A stretch of 64,000 bases of DNA from Leguminivora glycinivorella (Eukaryota; Arthropoda; Insecta; Lepidoptera; Tortricidae). The notes under the pieces are model-generated. The model saw only the letters and a program-made list of their open reading frames with translations, did no database searches and had not been told where the DNA came from. The translations under genes were made by a program, and so were the position numbers. The DNA lies in assembly GCF_023078275.1 (NCBI RefSeq), contig NC_062979.1:15667848-15731847 (forward strand), read 5' to 3'. Below are positions 11,341 to 21,260 of the stretch, one piece after another (position 1 is the stretch's first letter; each line of letters begins with the position of its first letter).

Positions 11341-11470
11341 GCTGCAACTATATACGGAGTCAACTTTTGAAAGAAGATAAATGTTCGAAAAAAATGATGT
11401 TATTTGACAGTGTCGGCTATAGCGCCACGCCACCTGACGTAATAAAATGTCAGTTTTTTTTATTATTATA
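11341..11470 (+). repeat. Direct repeat, left copy (130 bp)
   Basis: GCTGCAACTATATACGGAGT to the TTATTATT run is repeated with few changes at 11941-12075. Shared blocks include CAACTTTTGAAAGAAGATAA, GACAGTGTCGGCTATAGC and CCTGACGTAATAAAATGTC. Two copies 600 bp apart in the same orientation suggest a repeat end duplicated together with its 3' tail. Confidence 0.8.
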
Positions 11471-11940
11471 TGTTTCTCTGTTTTAAAACTCTCGGGTCTT
11501 TCGAGCCCGGTCATTTATAAGGCGTGCGTGGGGATATAGATCCAACACGTAGAGGCCGATTGGAGATATTTGATGTCATGTTGAACGCCTGCTGGAACCC
11601 ATTCACAGGTACATGAATAGATACCCGTGAATCGGTTTCAACAGGCATTGGAAACTATTGTAAATAATATGGATTGAATACTGGTCTATGGTTTAAGTTT
11701 GGGTGGAAAAAAGACTGGGCTATTGCAGAAAGAAATCGGACACCTGCCATAACATTGTTGGCACAATCGAGGCAGGCGGTGACTTGCCACTCGGTAGATG
11801 GGCACCTGATTCGCCATCGTAGAGACGGCCAGGCGCAACACCGGCATGAGTGGCTCAGGGGTGTCGAGAGGTGGTGCTGCGCTTTCTCCGAAGTTACTCG
11901 CGGCGTTAAGCTCTTTAACACTTCCACCCCTGGAGCTACA
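11471..11940. repeat. Unassigned block between direct repeats
   Basis: The block contains an imperfect hairpin (AACCCATTCACAGGTA against TACCCGTGAATCGGTT near 11597-11638, flanked by inverted GCCTG and CAGGC). A GC-rich stretch 11750-11935 includes GGGGTGTCGAGAGGTGGTGC. Opposite ORFs of 102 and 126 codons overlap here; neither carries a domain I recognise. It is probably the internal part of a nonautonomous element whose end is the 130-bp repeat. Confidence 0.4.
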
Positions 11941-12075
11941 GCTGCAACTATAGATACGGAGTCAACTTTTGAAAGAAGATAAATATTTAAAAAAAATGAT
12001 GTTATTTGACAGTGTCGGCTATAGCGCCACGCCACCTGACGTAATAAAATGTCAGTTTTTTTATTATTATTATTA
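11941..12075 (+). repeat. Direct repeat, right copy
   Basis: Second copy of the 11341-11470 sequence, ending in a longer TTATTATTATTAT run. A few substitutions separate the copies, so the duplication is not recent. Confidence 0.8.
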
Positions 12076-12794
12076 TAATGGGCTTAATCTTGGCCACAGG
12101 ATTGCTTTGTTTTTTCTGCAATTTTCTTCAAATAAAAAAATGTGCACAACACAGCGTTTTTATGAAGTTAGAAAACTGGCTTATATAATTAGGTCGCGGT
12201 TCCGCTCTCAGAAACTCGCTAACGAGCCACTGACAGAATTTCAAAGCGAACGACAAAGACAAGACTTGCCGAGTTTTACAACGCTTTCTTTTAACGAGTC
12301 TGGCGTGCTTATTACTGCAAATTGCAAATTGGGATACATAAATCGTGTAAAATATTGTGAGGAATGTTAATTACCTACAGTTTTTTTTTTTAATTTTTTG
12401 GCAGATATTATTCAGACTGCATGTGGCACTCCTCTATTTATTTATCGCCAACAATTGTATGGCCATTTACAACTTCCCAACTCATGTTTCGCGGAATTTT
12501 ATTCCGGCGAGTATTCATTTCCCAACTTATTAAATGGGTTTGTTTTATTTGCCAAACTCACAGTTACCAACTTAATATTTGGTCTATTGTTTACTGCAGC
12601 AATGCAGTCATCAGTAATGATCAAAGAGCAGTAAAGGGTAGTGTTTGCCTTGTAATTATGTTAGAGTCGTGAAATGTATAGGGTCCAATACATTCCACGA
12701 CTCTTCTCTATCCGAACAGATTTTATGACGAAAGATATGTCTAATTAATGACCTAAAAATCAGGATCATGTGCAATGTTCGAACTCAGCGCAAC
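12076..12794. other. Spacer with unassigned ORFs
   Basis: An ORF from the ATG at 12131 to 12370 would encode about 79 residues (starts MCTTQRFYEVRKLAYIIRSR), and two overlapping ORFs follow at 12398-12634 and 12421-12672. None has a known domain, splice context or promoter that I can identify, and overlap of the last two argues against at least one. Not called as genes. Confidence 0.3.
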
Positions 12795-12953
12795 CTGGGT
12801 GGCTAGCCGAATGGCACAATCGCTCACGAAACGCTCACGAAACGAAGCGCTAGTAGATATCTATCTCTTTCGCGCTTGCGTATTGGCGCGACAGAGCCAG
12901 CGGCGTATCGCTTTCGTTTGGCGTCGGAGAAATGCCATTCGGCTACGGGGCCT
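12795..12953 (-). repeat. Palindromic MITE family P, copy 2 (inverted)
   Basis: Begins CTGGGTGGCTAGCCGAATGG and ends AATGCCATTCGGCTACGGGG. It is nearly identical, in opposite orientation, to the copy at 62390-62548, sharing the doubled CTCACGAAACG and AAGCGCTAGTAGATATC. These two define a young subfamily. Confidence 0.9.
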
Positions 12954-13029
12954 GACCGACCTCTGATAATCATGCGCCCTAATACTGCAGTAACACTGGA
13001 ACACAGTTCAATTTATATACATAATGTAG

Positions 13030-13210
13030 TTAACTTTTGCCTGTGGCTTCGCTCGCGTTAAAAAGAGACAAAAAGTAGCCTATGTCACTCTCCATCCCTT
13101 CAACTATATCTACTTAAAAAATCACGTCAATTTGTCGCTCCGTTTTGCCGTGAAAGACGGATAAACAAACAGACACACACACTTTCCCATTTATAATATT
13201 ACCTAGTAGG
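13030..13210 (-). repeat. Dispersed repeat (GGGAAAGTGTGTGTGTCTG type), copy 1
   Basis: Read on the minus strand it has TTATAAATGGGAAAGTGTGT, GGCAAAACGGAGCGAC, GGGATGGAGAGTGACATAGG and CGCGAGCGAAGCC. The plus-oriented copy is at 40652-40832. No ORF; class not assigned. Confidence 0.8.
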
Positions 13211-14307
13211 ATACCAAAATAGCTCCTTTGTCTACAGCAAACAGCAACAAACTTAGCTAAATACCCAAGGCGCCATCCCGATATTGTACCGCAGTGCCCC
13301 CATTGTAGGCAAGTTACGACCGCGCACTGCGAAAATGTTTACCGTGCTCATCATAAAATCCCATGCCAATATGATTTGGGAGTCGCAGCGTGCAGTTTAC
13401 GATTCCACATTCAACTGTTTGTCAACAAGCCGGGAAACTGGCGACATTTTTACTTTATACTCGTAGGTGTGCGGGATTATATCTGCAATGCATGCGAGCT
13501 GAAATTCGTATTTTTTGTGTGTTTGCGTTTGGTAAAATATAAAAACTTTTCATATTTTTATGTAGTAAACATAACTGGACATACATGTAAATAAGCTGTC
13601 CTGTTTCCTGGAAGGAAGGCAGAGACTATGAGTTTTAATTTGCCGTGATCCTGATGTACCTATGTTGCTTCCTCCACTTTGATCATTCTTCATACGGTGC
13701 TCTTGATCAGGGTTTTATTCCAAAATTTTTAAAATTTGATCAGAAAAAGTACACTGAAGTCTACTCCTTTCAACCCCGGCTTTTAAAATAATTCTCCCTA
13801 GCTCCAATGTGCGTTTTATAGGTATTTATATGTATATTTCAAAAATAAATTATTTGTGATTTTCTGTGACAGGTATTATGTAAAAGGTAGCTGCTACGCG
13901 AAATTAATATTAATCATTTTCGTAACTAAGGAATATTCTTAGAGTTTAATTACAGTTTCAACTTCCCCAAACTCGAGGGAAACTAAGTTTCAAATATGCC
14001 TAAACTTGTCTTATCAATATCATCTCATTATTTTAACGTCTCGGGATTTTCCTCGCGACTCACTACACTTTGAGGGAACTTGGGAGTGTAGAAAACACTG
14101 TTCAGTTTTCGTATCCTATTTAGTAGTATCGTATTTCCTTTATTACGCATTGGTGCAACAGAGACAGTAAATAGTTGCGTATCGTTTGCACGGAATGTCA
14201 CTTGACTGAAGACTGCGCGCGTAGACAAGACTACAAGAGGCCGTCAGTATCAAAGTTCTCTCTCATATTAGCATATGGTAGAAACTGTAGAAAGTCGAAA
14301 TAATACA
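13211..14307. other. Unassigned spacer
   Basis: No gene was supported. A minus-strand ORF of 66 codons at 14028-14228 has no recognisable domain. The rest is AT-rich with no clear repeat structure. Confidence 0.35.
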
Positions 14308-14712
14308 CGGTGTAACATGAGGAAACTGAATAATTTTACTAGCGTATTCCATCATATTAGAAAAATAAATGTCATATATTAAAACTTTTCGGGATTTCGC
14401 CGAGTTTTAAGCATTAAAAAAAATACCAATTATTTCTCATAACAAAACGTTGTTATGACGGCGATGATACCGTTATCGGACATAATCTAACTATTCTCGT
14501 TAATAGATATCAAAAAGAAACTGACTCATTGCAATGTAGTATTTAAAAAAAGGAATTGTAATAACACTTACTTTTTATGTGAAAATACATCCAAAAAAAT
14601 AACACAAAAAATTTCCTTGACGTCATTCATTATACCATTTTATCTTTATTTTGCCCTCAGACATGCGCAGTTAAAATCTTTCGGTTTCCTCATATCATAT
14701 TACACCGTGTAT
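14308..14712. repeat. Inverted-repeat element with ACACGGTGTAAnATGAGGAAAC ends
   Basis: The left end ACACGGTGTAACATGAGGAA matches the inverted right end TTCCTCATATCATATTACAC plus CGTGT with a small insertion. The internal part has TTTTATGTGAAAATACATCC, also seen at about 27209-27231 in a diverged relative. It is noncoding and about 400 bp long, which fits a DNA-transposon MITE. Confidence 0.7.
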
Positions 14713-15396
14713 AATTTTCTCAATCAATCTCTGAATCTGTATTTTACTTCTAATTTTATTTTGACAAAAATAAAACAGTTTTAATACTCTGAACGTTCAA
14801 ATCAAATTCAGTCAAATTAATTTAAATTTTCAAGGACCTCGTCTTAAAGGTCAAGCCTTCCCAAACTGTGCCCATATCCATTACACTCACAATTCCTATT
14901 AGCCGAGATCTCAATATTTAATCAGGCAGCTTGGATTGGTTCGCAATTTGCCCCTCGATTGCTCTTTATTTGCTCTCGACGGTAAGTGCTCTAGATTAGT
15001 TCTGAATCTTTAATGTGTCTTAAGTAATCTGTGGGTTCCGTTGGAGACATTCGACGCAATTGTAAATTGGATAGAAAACAGTGATATAGGTATAAGTACG
15101 TAATTTGATTAAAATAAATAGGTGAATTCCGTGTATAGGCCGATATAACACATACCGACATTGTATCTCAGTAAAGAGATACAAAGTAAAACAATTCATA
15201 TAGAGGCTGACACGCCGGTTTTATCACTAAAAAGTAATGTCTTCCAACCTTTGGGTAGCAGAAACAGAGACATTAATCGAAAAAGTAGGCGTTGAAGGTT
15301 ATGCAGCCATTGTAAGAAAGTCCTATAATCATATTTATTTATTTCTGAGTTAACTAAGTATTAAAAAGAAAGCCACGTTACTTATATCTACTCAGT
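14713..15396. other. Unassigned AT-rich spacer
   Basis: No ORF of note, RNA gene or repeat structure was recognised. Confidence 0.4.
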
Positions 15397-15513
15397 GTGC
15401 GTAACCGAATGCACAAACGCTGACGAAACGCACACGATAATATCTCTTTCGTAGCTATCTATCTCTATCGGTTTTGCGTATTGGCACGACAGAGTCAGAC
15501 TAGGTACATTTCT
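15397..15513 (-). repeat. Palindromic MITE family P, copy 3 (truncated)
   Basis: Starts GTGCGTAACCGAATGCACAA and runs through GATAATATCTCTTTCGTAGC and TTTTGCGTATTGGCACGAC. The second terminus is missing, so this is a partial copy. Confidence 0.7.
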
Positions 15514-15639
15514 ATTATTGTAAATATGTTGTTACCCAACAATAAAGTAAATGAAAAAATACAAGACATGAATATGACTTTTTTTAACAGCTAACAGATG
15601 AAATAAAGTAACTAACCTAAGCACAAAATTAAAATTTTG

Positions 15640-15715
15640 AAATAACCCCCGACCGCGACATAGTGGACCGATTTTGATGAAACATATATTGGGACCGTGC
15701 GCGACGACAACGCCA
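15640..15715 (-). repeat. Dispersed repeat family A, fragment 1
   Basis: On the minus strand it reads GTCCACTATGTCGCGGTCGG then GGGTTATTTCAAAATTTTAA. The same internal segment follows the ACGACGGGGTGTTATAAG head in the fuller copy at 41528-41790. Confidence 0.6.
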
Positions 15716-15868
15716 CGTGACAGTGACAATATTGTAACCGCTGTGAAGCGAGAAGTAAGTAAACATTGTGAAAAAATTAATGAAATCTTGTGCTATTTTA
15801 CTACATTAGACAATTTTGGACGATGGTGGTTACAACATTATCGCCAATAACATTAAATCGTTGTTTTC

Positions 15869-16040
15869 AGTGAGAAATTAACAAACTGGTGACTAAAACG
15901 GGGTTTCGTGCCATCGCTCAAGAAAACATTTTCCAACCTGAGACGATGAATAAAGGCAACAAATTGGTGCTAGCTGGGCATTTTCTACAGATTGAAGACA
16001 TTATTCCACCATTTACCTATGTGCAATAAAGTATAAATAA
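15869..16040 (+). pseudogene. Possible terminal exon or retrocopy remnant with poly(A) signal
   Basis: A frame that opens after the in-frame TGA at 15869 reads LVTKTGFRAIAQENIFQPET then MNKGNKLVLAGHFLQIEDII and ends PPFTYVQ with a stop near 16027, directly overlapping AATAAA signals. The composition looks protein-like rather than random, and a TTGTTTTCAG acceptor lies at 15868. All three frames after that acceptor hit a stop before reaching the good segment, so as it stands it is broken or wrongly delimited. I do not recognise the family. Confidence 0.3.
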
Positions 16041-16129
16041 ATCATTGGCTTTTGAAATAGTTGATCAGTTCACTGCTATACTGTCATTTTCATAGGCTAA
16101 CTACTTATAGGAATTATAAATATCATTGC

Positions 16130-16710
16130 AAAGTACAGGGTTTATTGTAAAATAAAAACAAACTTGCTATAATAACGTTTAATTATAATATACATTACAA
16201 AAACTTGTTTCATTTACTTGAAAATATTGGAGGTTTACCAGATATCACATCAAATACAATCATGAATGCGATGAAATAAGTTCTAAGGAATTTTATTTAA
16301 AATGTGATAAGCCTTCAGTGGATGGACTGCTTCTGCTTCTATTGTTATCGTGCTCCTTCTTCCCATTGAAACCTCGATATTTACGCATTTTCGTCAATCC
16401 GTTTCGATTTGTAAACAGGAGCACAGATGAAGAAACAAATAAAATGATTTTCGAACATAACTGGGATTGGCTTCCACGTCGGCTTTTCTACCTCCAATAA
16501 AATTTGCACTATAAATTCACCGTAAATTCAATTCAATACTTGTATCAAATGATTACGCACTATTAAGTAAAACTTCAGAGATTGGACGACACTTTTCTTC
16601 TTACGGCAACTATTCACTTAAACGGTGGTTTCGTTTCCACCACGGTCTTGGAAATAGCTAGAATTTAGTCGCTACTTTTCTTGGAGTTATTACAATTCGC
16701 CATAACAAAT
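16130..16710 (-). pseudogene. Possible decayed transcript copy
   Basis: On the minus strand a start codon at 16703 opens MANCNNSKKSSD, then stop. Further fragments in shifting frames include SYFQDRGGNETTV, EVEKPTWKPIPVMFENHF (16494 downward) and NRNGLTKMRKYRGFNGKKEH plus DNNRSRSSPSTEGLSHFK ending at 16293. An AATAAA signal follows at about 16146-16141. Pieces in one orientation, in order, ending at a poly(A) signal, are what a degraded retrocopy would leave. The protein was not recognised, and a plus-strand ORF of 60 codons overlaps, so confidence is low. Confidence 0.25.
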
Positions 16711-16844
16711 TTTACTGGGCCCGTATTAAATTTATCTCAAAAACGACATGAAAATGTTTACTGCAATATGCATTTGACAGCGCAAGTCAGCGACTAAGAT
16801 GTCAATTTTGGCCGTAGTGAGCGCTGTGATCGTTTTAGCTACCC

Positions 16845-17038
16845 CCTCCACCCGCTTTGCACTCTGCCAATACATATATGGCTAAGAACACTCCCGACTA
16901 ACTCAGCTTTCAAACGAAAAAAAAAATCTAAATCGGTTCATCCGTTTGGGAGCTACGATGCCACAGACAGACACACACATAGACAGATAGATACGTCAAA
17001 CGTATAACACCCCGTCGTTTTTGCGTCGGGGGTTAAAA
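16845..17038 (-). repeat. Dispersed repeat family A, copy 2
   Basis: Minus-strand reading gives CCCCCGACGCAAAAACGACG, GGGTGTTATACGTTTGACG, CTGTGGCATCGTAGCTCCC, ACGGATGAACCGATTTAG and TTGAAAGCTGAGTTAGTCGG. This order is the same as in copies at 34561 and 41528. Confidence 0.85.
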
Positions 17039-17049
17039 ATGTGTAGATG

Positions 17050-17373
17050 GGCCATTTTTTTCAAAGTTGTCCACCCTCAATTTTTTGTAACATGGGTATT
17101 TTTTACGCGATTAATACTCAGAATCGAGAACTCTTCCGATCCTGATAGGAGAAAAAAAATGTCCCAAGATTTCCATTTACATTTTTTCAAACCTTCCATT
17201 CCGTTACCGCCAATACAAAATGTATGAAAAAATGGTAACGGGATGGGAAAAAAACCTTGGGACACTCTTTTTCTCCTATTAGGATAGAAAGAGCTCGCGA
17301 TTTTGAGTGGATAACACATAAAATTTCCAAATCCAAAAAAAAGTGAGGTGGACAACTTTGAAAAAAATGGTCC
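17050..17373. repeat. Fold-back MITE beside repeat A
   Basis: The left end GGCCATTTTTTTCAAAGTTG TCCACC is inverted at the right end as GGTGGACAACTTTGAAAAAA ATGGTCC. Internal inverted blocks (AATGTCCCAAG against CTTGGGACA, and CCATTCCGTTACC against GGTAACGGGATGG) make almost the whole 320 bp self-complementary. Confidence 0.8.
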
Positions 17374-17705
17374 AGATATAAGAATATGTATCCATTTTTC
17401 CATCTCCAAATGTCGAATCAAATAGAAGGACCCAAATCATAAGATAAAAGCAATTTAATGAGGCAGTGTTATCGATATCGTCAGTTAATGTGTACTAAAT
17501 CCAACAGCCTGAAGTCTTAACTGAACAGTTTTCTACCTTAAATCTTTGTAATAAGGTTGAATGAAGCATAATTAACATGATCGTAGATAGCGCAGAGCTT
17601 ATAGCCAAGAGTACCAAATGTTGACGCTCTTTGGCGTAGCGTAGGTATCTATCTTCACCAAAATGGCATACAGGGGCCAACACTAAACTGGTTCAATGGT
17701 AATGG
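17374..17705. other. Unassigned spacer left of the LTR element
   Basis: No gene or RT similarity was seen. This matters because the sequence right of the LTR element is RT coding sequence, so the two flanks do not belong to one interrupted element. Confidence 0.4.
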
Positions 17706-17839
17706 TATAATGAAACGCACGAATGACGGTTGACAAGTAAGGCTTTATTTCAAAACTAGATATGGGAGCATAGACACATGTTACACATATTCTTAACTAG
17801 ATGGCGTTAGTAACCTTATTTTGATGTAAGTTACAACAC
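17706..17839 (-). repeat. 3' LTR of the copia-type element
   Basis: It spans TATAATGAAACGCACGAATG to GATGTAAGTTACAACA on the plus strand and matches the 5' LTR throughout as far as I can read. On the minus strand it begins TGTTGTAACTTAC, giving the usual TG start. Near identity of the LTRs suggests recent insertion. Confidence 0.9.
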
Positions 17840-17845
17840 CCCCAC
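17839..17845 (-). promoter_or_regulatory. Polypurine tract of the copia-type element
   Basis: Minus-strand GTGGGGG directly precedes the 3' LTR start TGTTG. It primes plus-strand DNA synthesis in this class of element. Confidence 0.65.
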
Positions 17846-17887
17846 TATATCAAAATCAAAAAAAAAAGTGAAAGTCCATCTTGTCAA

Positions 17888-18400
17888 AAAAGTGCAGGCC
17901 GTTTTTCGAGACATGCGTCGCTTAATGACATTATCCGTCGGTCCCTTGCAACCATCAATGTGCCTGCTCTCCTTGAGCCGACTGGCATAATCAGAGATGA
18001 TGGCAAGAGGCCTGATGGAGTGTCCTTGGTCCCTTGGAGTATGGGACGAATGTTAGTGTGGGATGCTACCTGCGTAGACACATTGGCACCGTCTCACCTC
18101 CAACGGACCAAGATAAAAGCGGGCGCAGCGGCAGAAAGTGCCGAAATTTTGAAACGTAATAAATACAAAAGTCTTGGCAAAGAATACCTTTTTGTACCCT
18201 TTGGTGTAGAAACTCTAGGTCCATGGGGCCCCAGCGCGAACAAGTTGTTCACAGAAATCGCGAAGCGTCTGGTTGAGGTAACTGGTGACCGAAGAGCTGG
18301 CGACTTCCTCGCACAACGTATCAGCATTGCGATACAGCGAGGAAATGTCGCCAGTATCCTTGGTACAATGCCTCAAGGGCCTATTTTAGACATTAGCTAG
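17888..18400 (+). pseudogene. Retroelement-associated nuclease-like C-terminal fragment
   Basis: An open frame without its own start reads SAGRFSRHASLNDIIRRSLA then TINVPALLEPTGIIRDDGKR, PDGVSLVPWSMGRMLVWDAT, and continues to a stop at 18398-18400. The RPDG...WDxTxxD pattern resembles a PD-(D/E)XK-type nuclease fold, and closely similar proteins occur at the C-terminus of RT-bearing polyproteins in many invertebrates (my recollection of the family, not a search). A 3' UTR with AAATAAAGAG follows. It is a 5'-truncated sense insertion sitting between the copia RNase H stop and the 3' LTR, opposite to the host element. The given Met at 17960 is a GTG codon inside the domain, not a start. Confidence 0.6.
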
Positions 18401-18636
18401 CTTTTAAGTTTAGTCTTAGTTTCTTATATAATTATGTAAATATGTTCATGTAAATAAAGAGATAATACCAATCAAAATAACAAATAAACTAAAATTTAAT
18501 AGGCACAAACCGGAGAAATAATATTTTCTTTATTTAATATCACAATATTTGTCTTTACAGACAAGTTAACTAACTAAAATAACACAAGTTTATAAATAAC
18601 TACACAATGATTTACTTACAAGAAACAGTAATAAAT

Positions 18637-20490
18637 TCATTTTTGGACTATACCAAGTGTTTTCATAAACCTGTAATGTTTAATCTCCGGTAAACCTTTA
18701 GTTAACATGTCAGCGGGCATGTTAGTGGTTGGCAAATACTTTGTTTCCACAATATCATCATTAATTATTTCTCTAATGAAATTATACCTAACATCAATAT
18801 GTTTGGAACGCTTGTGCGACTGATGATTATTTGCCAGCTTCAATGCACTCTGACTGTCACTGTATATCACAATTTTATTACTAGAACCCATTAGTTCTAC
18901 TTCTAGGTTTTGTAAGTAAATGGCTTCACGGCCAGCTTCTGATAAAGCCATGTACTCACTCTCACATGAGCTCAAGGCAACAGTCCGTTGCTTTTTGCTC
19001 TCCCAAGAAATTGCAGAACCCGATTTCATAAAACAAAAACCTGTATATGAACGTCTGTCAATGGCATCACTCGCCCAATCTGAGTCTACATAACCTACCA
19101 GTTCTGCTTTTCCTTTGGAATATTTCAAACAATAGTCTTTTGTTCTCAATAAATATCTTAAGACTCGTTTAGCATAGCTCCAATGAACATGTGAGTAACA
19201 GTTATTAAATTGACTCAAGTAACTAGTAGCATAAGAAATATCTGGCCGAGTTAATACAGATAAATACATCAAGCTACCTATAAGCTTTTGATATGGCAGT
19301 TTTTCTTCGCAATTATTAGGCTTTTCAACATTTAGTTTACATTCTATAGGTGTTTCTGCAGGATTACAATCTTCCATATCAAATTTTTTTAACAATGTCT
19401 CTATATAATTTTCCTGATCTATAGTAATGACATTTTCATCTTTATTCACATTAATCCTCATACCCAAATACTGTTTTACTTGGCCCAAATTTTTTAGTTT
19501 AAATTTTAGGCTCAGAGCCTTTACAAGATCATCCTTTTCTGTGCTATGATTTGAAAATATTAAAAAATCATCAACATACACACCAACAATAGTTTTCAAA
19601 TTATTGTTATGATTCTTTACAAATACACAAGGCTCAAGTTTACTTTTAGTGTATCCTAATTTACATAAAGATTCATCCACTTTCTTATACCAAGCAAGCG
19701 ATGATTGCTTTAGACCATAAACAGCCTTTTTTAATTTCAACACTTTGTTCGAATCTGTGACGGGAAAACCTTCTGGCAAATGCATAAAAATATTTTCTTT
19801 AAGTTGACCATTAAGAAAAGCTGTTGTGACGTCTAAATGAGTTACATCCATATTCAACTGTACACTTAAGGCAAACAGTAACCTCAACGTTGAGTGCCTA
19901 ATCACAGGGGAAAATGTTTCTTGATAGTCTACGCCAAGCTTTTGCGTAAAGCCCTTAGCGACAAGCCGAGCACGGTATCTCACTTTATTGTCACAATCAC
20001 GTTTCTTTTTCAACACCCACTTGCACTGCACTACACTTGCCCTATCCGGAGCATCAACAACTTCCCAAACCTCGTTGTCTTCAAATGACTGCAGTTCATC
20101 AGCCATCGCCTGCAACCACTGTTGTTTTTCAGGACCACTGACAGCTTCCGCATATGTCATTTCACCTTCTCCCACATAGGTGCTGGTGCATGTATTTGCA
20201 AAACCATACCGCTCAGGCTTTTTCCTCTGTCGCTTCTGTCGCTCTTCATTGACAGCGGGCAATCTCTCTGATACATCAGGTCTTCTCGGCAAAGCATCTT
20301 CTGAAGACAGTTGATTTTCAGGTTTCAACTGTGACAGGCCAGCATCTGTTCTAGAGGTATCTTCTAATAACTGTTGCTGTGCTTCCTCTTCATGCTGTTC
20401 ACCTTCATTTTCCACGTCTAGGTGTTCTGATTCAGAGTCGCTGGAGTCTTGCTGGCTAATTGGCTCTGATAATGGCCTGTATTTCTGCAT
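18637..20490 (-). CDS. Copia-type RT-RNase H polyprotein remnant
   Basis: The 617-residue frame starts with an acidic Ser/Glu/Gln-rich linker, then a basic RQRKKPERYGF segment of the kind that follows copia integrase. The RT domain has WVLKKKRDCDNKVRYRARLV, the LDVTTAFLNGQL motif A, KAVYGLKQSSLAWYK motif B, and the catalytic YVDDFLIF box. RNase H follows, with GYVDSDWASD, SSCESEYMAL, YSDSQSALKLA and RSKHIDVRYNFI; its acidic residues are visible. A full copia polyprotein is over 1300 residues, so Gag, protease and integrase are absent from this frame. The first Met at 20490 lies downstream of a deletion joint with gag and is not an original start. It has no frameshift within RT. Confidence 0.9.
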   Translation of the reverse strand: MQKYRPLSEPISQQDSSDSESEHLDVENEGEQHEEEAQQQLLEDTSRTDAGLSQLKPENQLSSEDALPRRPDVSERLPAVNEERQKRQRKKPERYGFANTCTSTYVGEGEMTYAEAVSGPEKQQWLQAMADELQSFEDNEVWEVVDAPDRASVVQCKWVLKKKRDCDNKVRYRARLVAKGFTQKLGVDYQETFSPVIRHSTLRLLFALSVQLNMDVTHLDVTTAFLNGQLKENIFMHLPEGFPVTDSNKVLKLKKAVYGLKQSSLAWYKKVDESLCKLGYTKSKLEPCVFVKNHNNNLKTIVGVYVDDFLIFSNHSTEKDDLVKALSLKFKLKNLGQVKQYLGMRINVNKDENVITIDQENYIETLLKKFDMEDCNPAETPIECKLNVEKPNNCEEKLPYQKLIGSLMYLSVLTRPDISYATSYLSQFNNCYSHVHWSYAKRVLRYLLRTKDYCLKYSKGKAELVGYVDSDWASDAIDRRSYTGFCFMKSGSAISWESKKQRTVALSSCESEYMALSEAGREAIYLQNLEVELMGSSNKIVIYSDSQSALKLANNHQSHKRSKHIDVRYNFIREIINDDIVETKYLPTTNMPADMLTKGLPEIKHYRFMKTLGIVQK

Positions 20491-21185
20491 TTGTAACAGG
20501 TTATGTTTTTCGTGTTTTCATTCGATTTTGACGTTTGACCGGTCTGTTGTCTATGCTTGCTAGTGTTGCTACACTTCTTCTTCAAGTGACTTTTTGCAAG
20601 TAATGCTGAATTGCGTTCCGTTTCACTTACTTGACTTGATTCCATATCGAGTAATTTTGTCTTGATGGAATCGGCCGTTATACTGATACCAGAGTGCTCG
20701 ATAGCCATAATCATGGGCATAAAACGTTCTGGTAAACCAGCAAGCATCAAAGAGCCCACCCATTCATCATCAATTTTGAAACCCGTACCGGACAATCTCT
20801 GCGAAGTTTCAACTATTTGTGTCACATAATTCGTCATATTTTCACAGTTTTCCAGTCTGATGGATATTAAATGACGAAGCAAAGTAATCCTCCGCGAAAA
20901 TCCCGAAACGTCGAACAAAGTCTTCAACGCCGTCCACAATTCCTTCGTGGTCTTTGTCTTCCTTATATGCACAAATAATGATGAATCTATCGTCAAAATC
21001 AGCTTCGCTCGTGCTTTTGCGTCTGCAGCGTCTACCACTGTTGTAGTCCCGTCTGCCGCAGGTTCTTCCTTGATATACTTGTTCGCGCCTTCAAGTATCA
21101 GCAAATTTTCTACTGCGAACGCCCAATCGTCGTAATTCTCGCGACCTTTCAGCTTCGGCACGTTCGTCAGAAAATGAGAACTCAT
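20418..21185 (-). CDS. Copia-type Gag, truncated at the zinc knuckle
   Basis: The 255-residue frame starts MSSHFLTNVPKLKGRENYDD and has the copia Gag pattern: an N-terminal YDDWAFAVENLL segment, a helical capsid-like centre (YVTQIVETSQRLSGTGFKID, WVGSLMLAGLPERFMPMI), then a basic linker and CYKCRNTGHYQSQ. The knuckle should be CX2CX4HX4C; here the last Cys is lost because the sequence jumps into the pol linker in a different frame, adding 13 foreign residues. It overlaps the RT frame by 73 bases. Gag could not be fused to RT by simple readthrough here because the frames differ. Confidence 0.88.
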   Translation of the reverse strand: MSSHFLTNVPKLKGRENYDDWAFAVENLLILEGANKYIKEEPAADGTTTVVDAADAKARAKLILTIDSSLFVHIRKTKTTKELWTALKTLFDVSGFSRRITLLRHLISIRLENCENMTNYVTQIVETSQRLSGTGFKIDDEWVGSLMLAGLPERFMPMIMAIEHSGISITADSIKTKLLDMESSQVSETERNSALLAKSHLKKKCSNTSKHRQQTGQTSKSNENTKNITCYKCRNTGHYQSQLASKTPATLNQNT

Positions 21186-21243
21186 TTTTAAGCACTTTAC
21201 ACGAAAAACACTAACTATTACAATTACTTTTTAATTAAAAACG

Positions 21244-21260
21244 GGATGGGACCCATAACC
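21244..21260 (-). promoter_or_regulatory. Primer-binding site of the copia-type element
   Basis: Minus-strand GGTTATGGGTCCCATCC directly follows the 5' LTR. The GGTTATGGG core matches the initiator Met tRNA internal site used by copia-type elements. Confidence 0.75.

Noticed and set aside
12398..12672. Two overlapping ORFs of 78 and 83 codons
   Set aside because: Same strand, different frames, no domain and no splice or start context that favours either.
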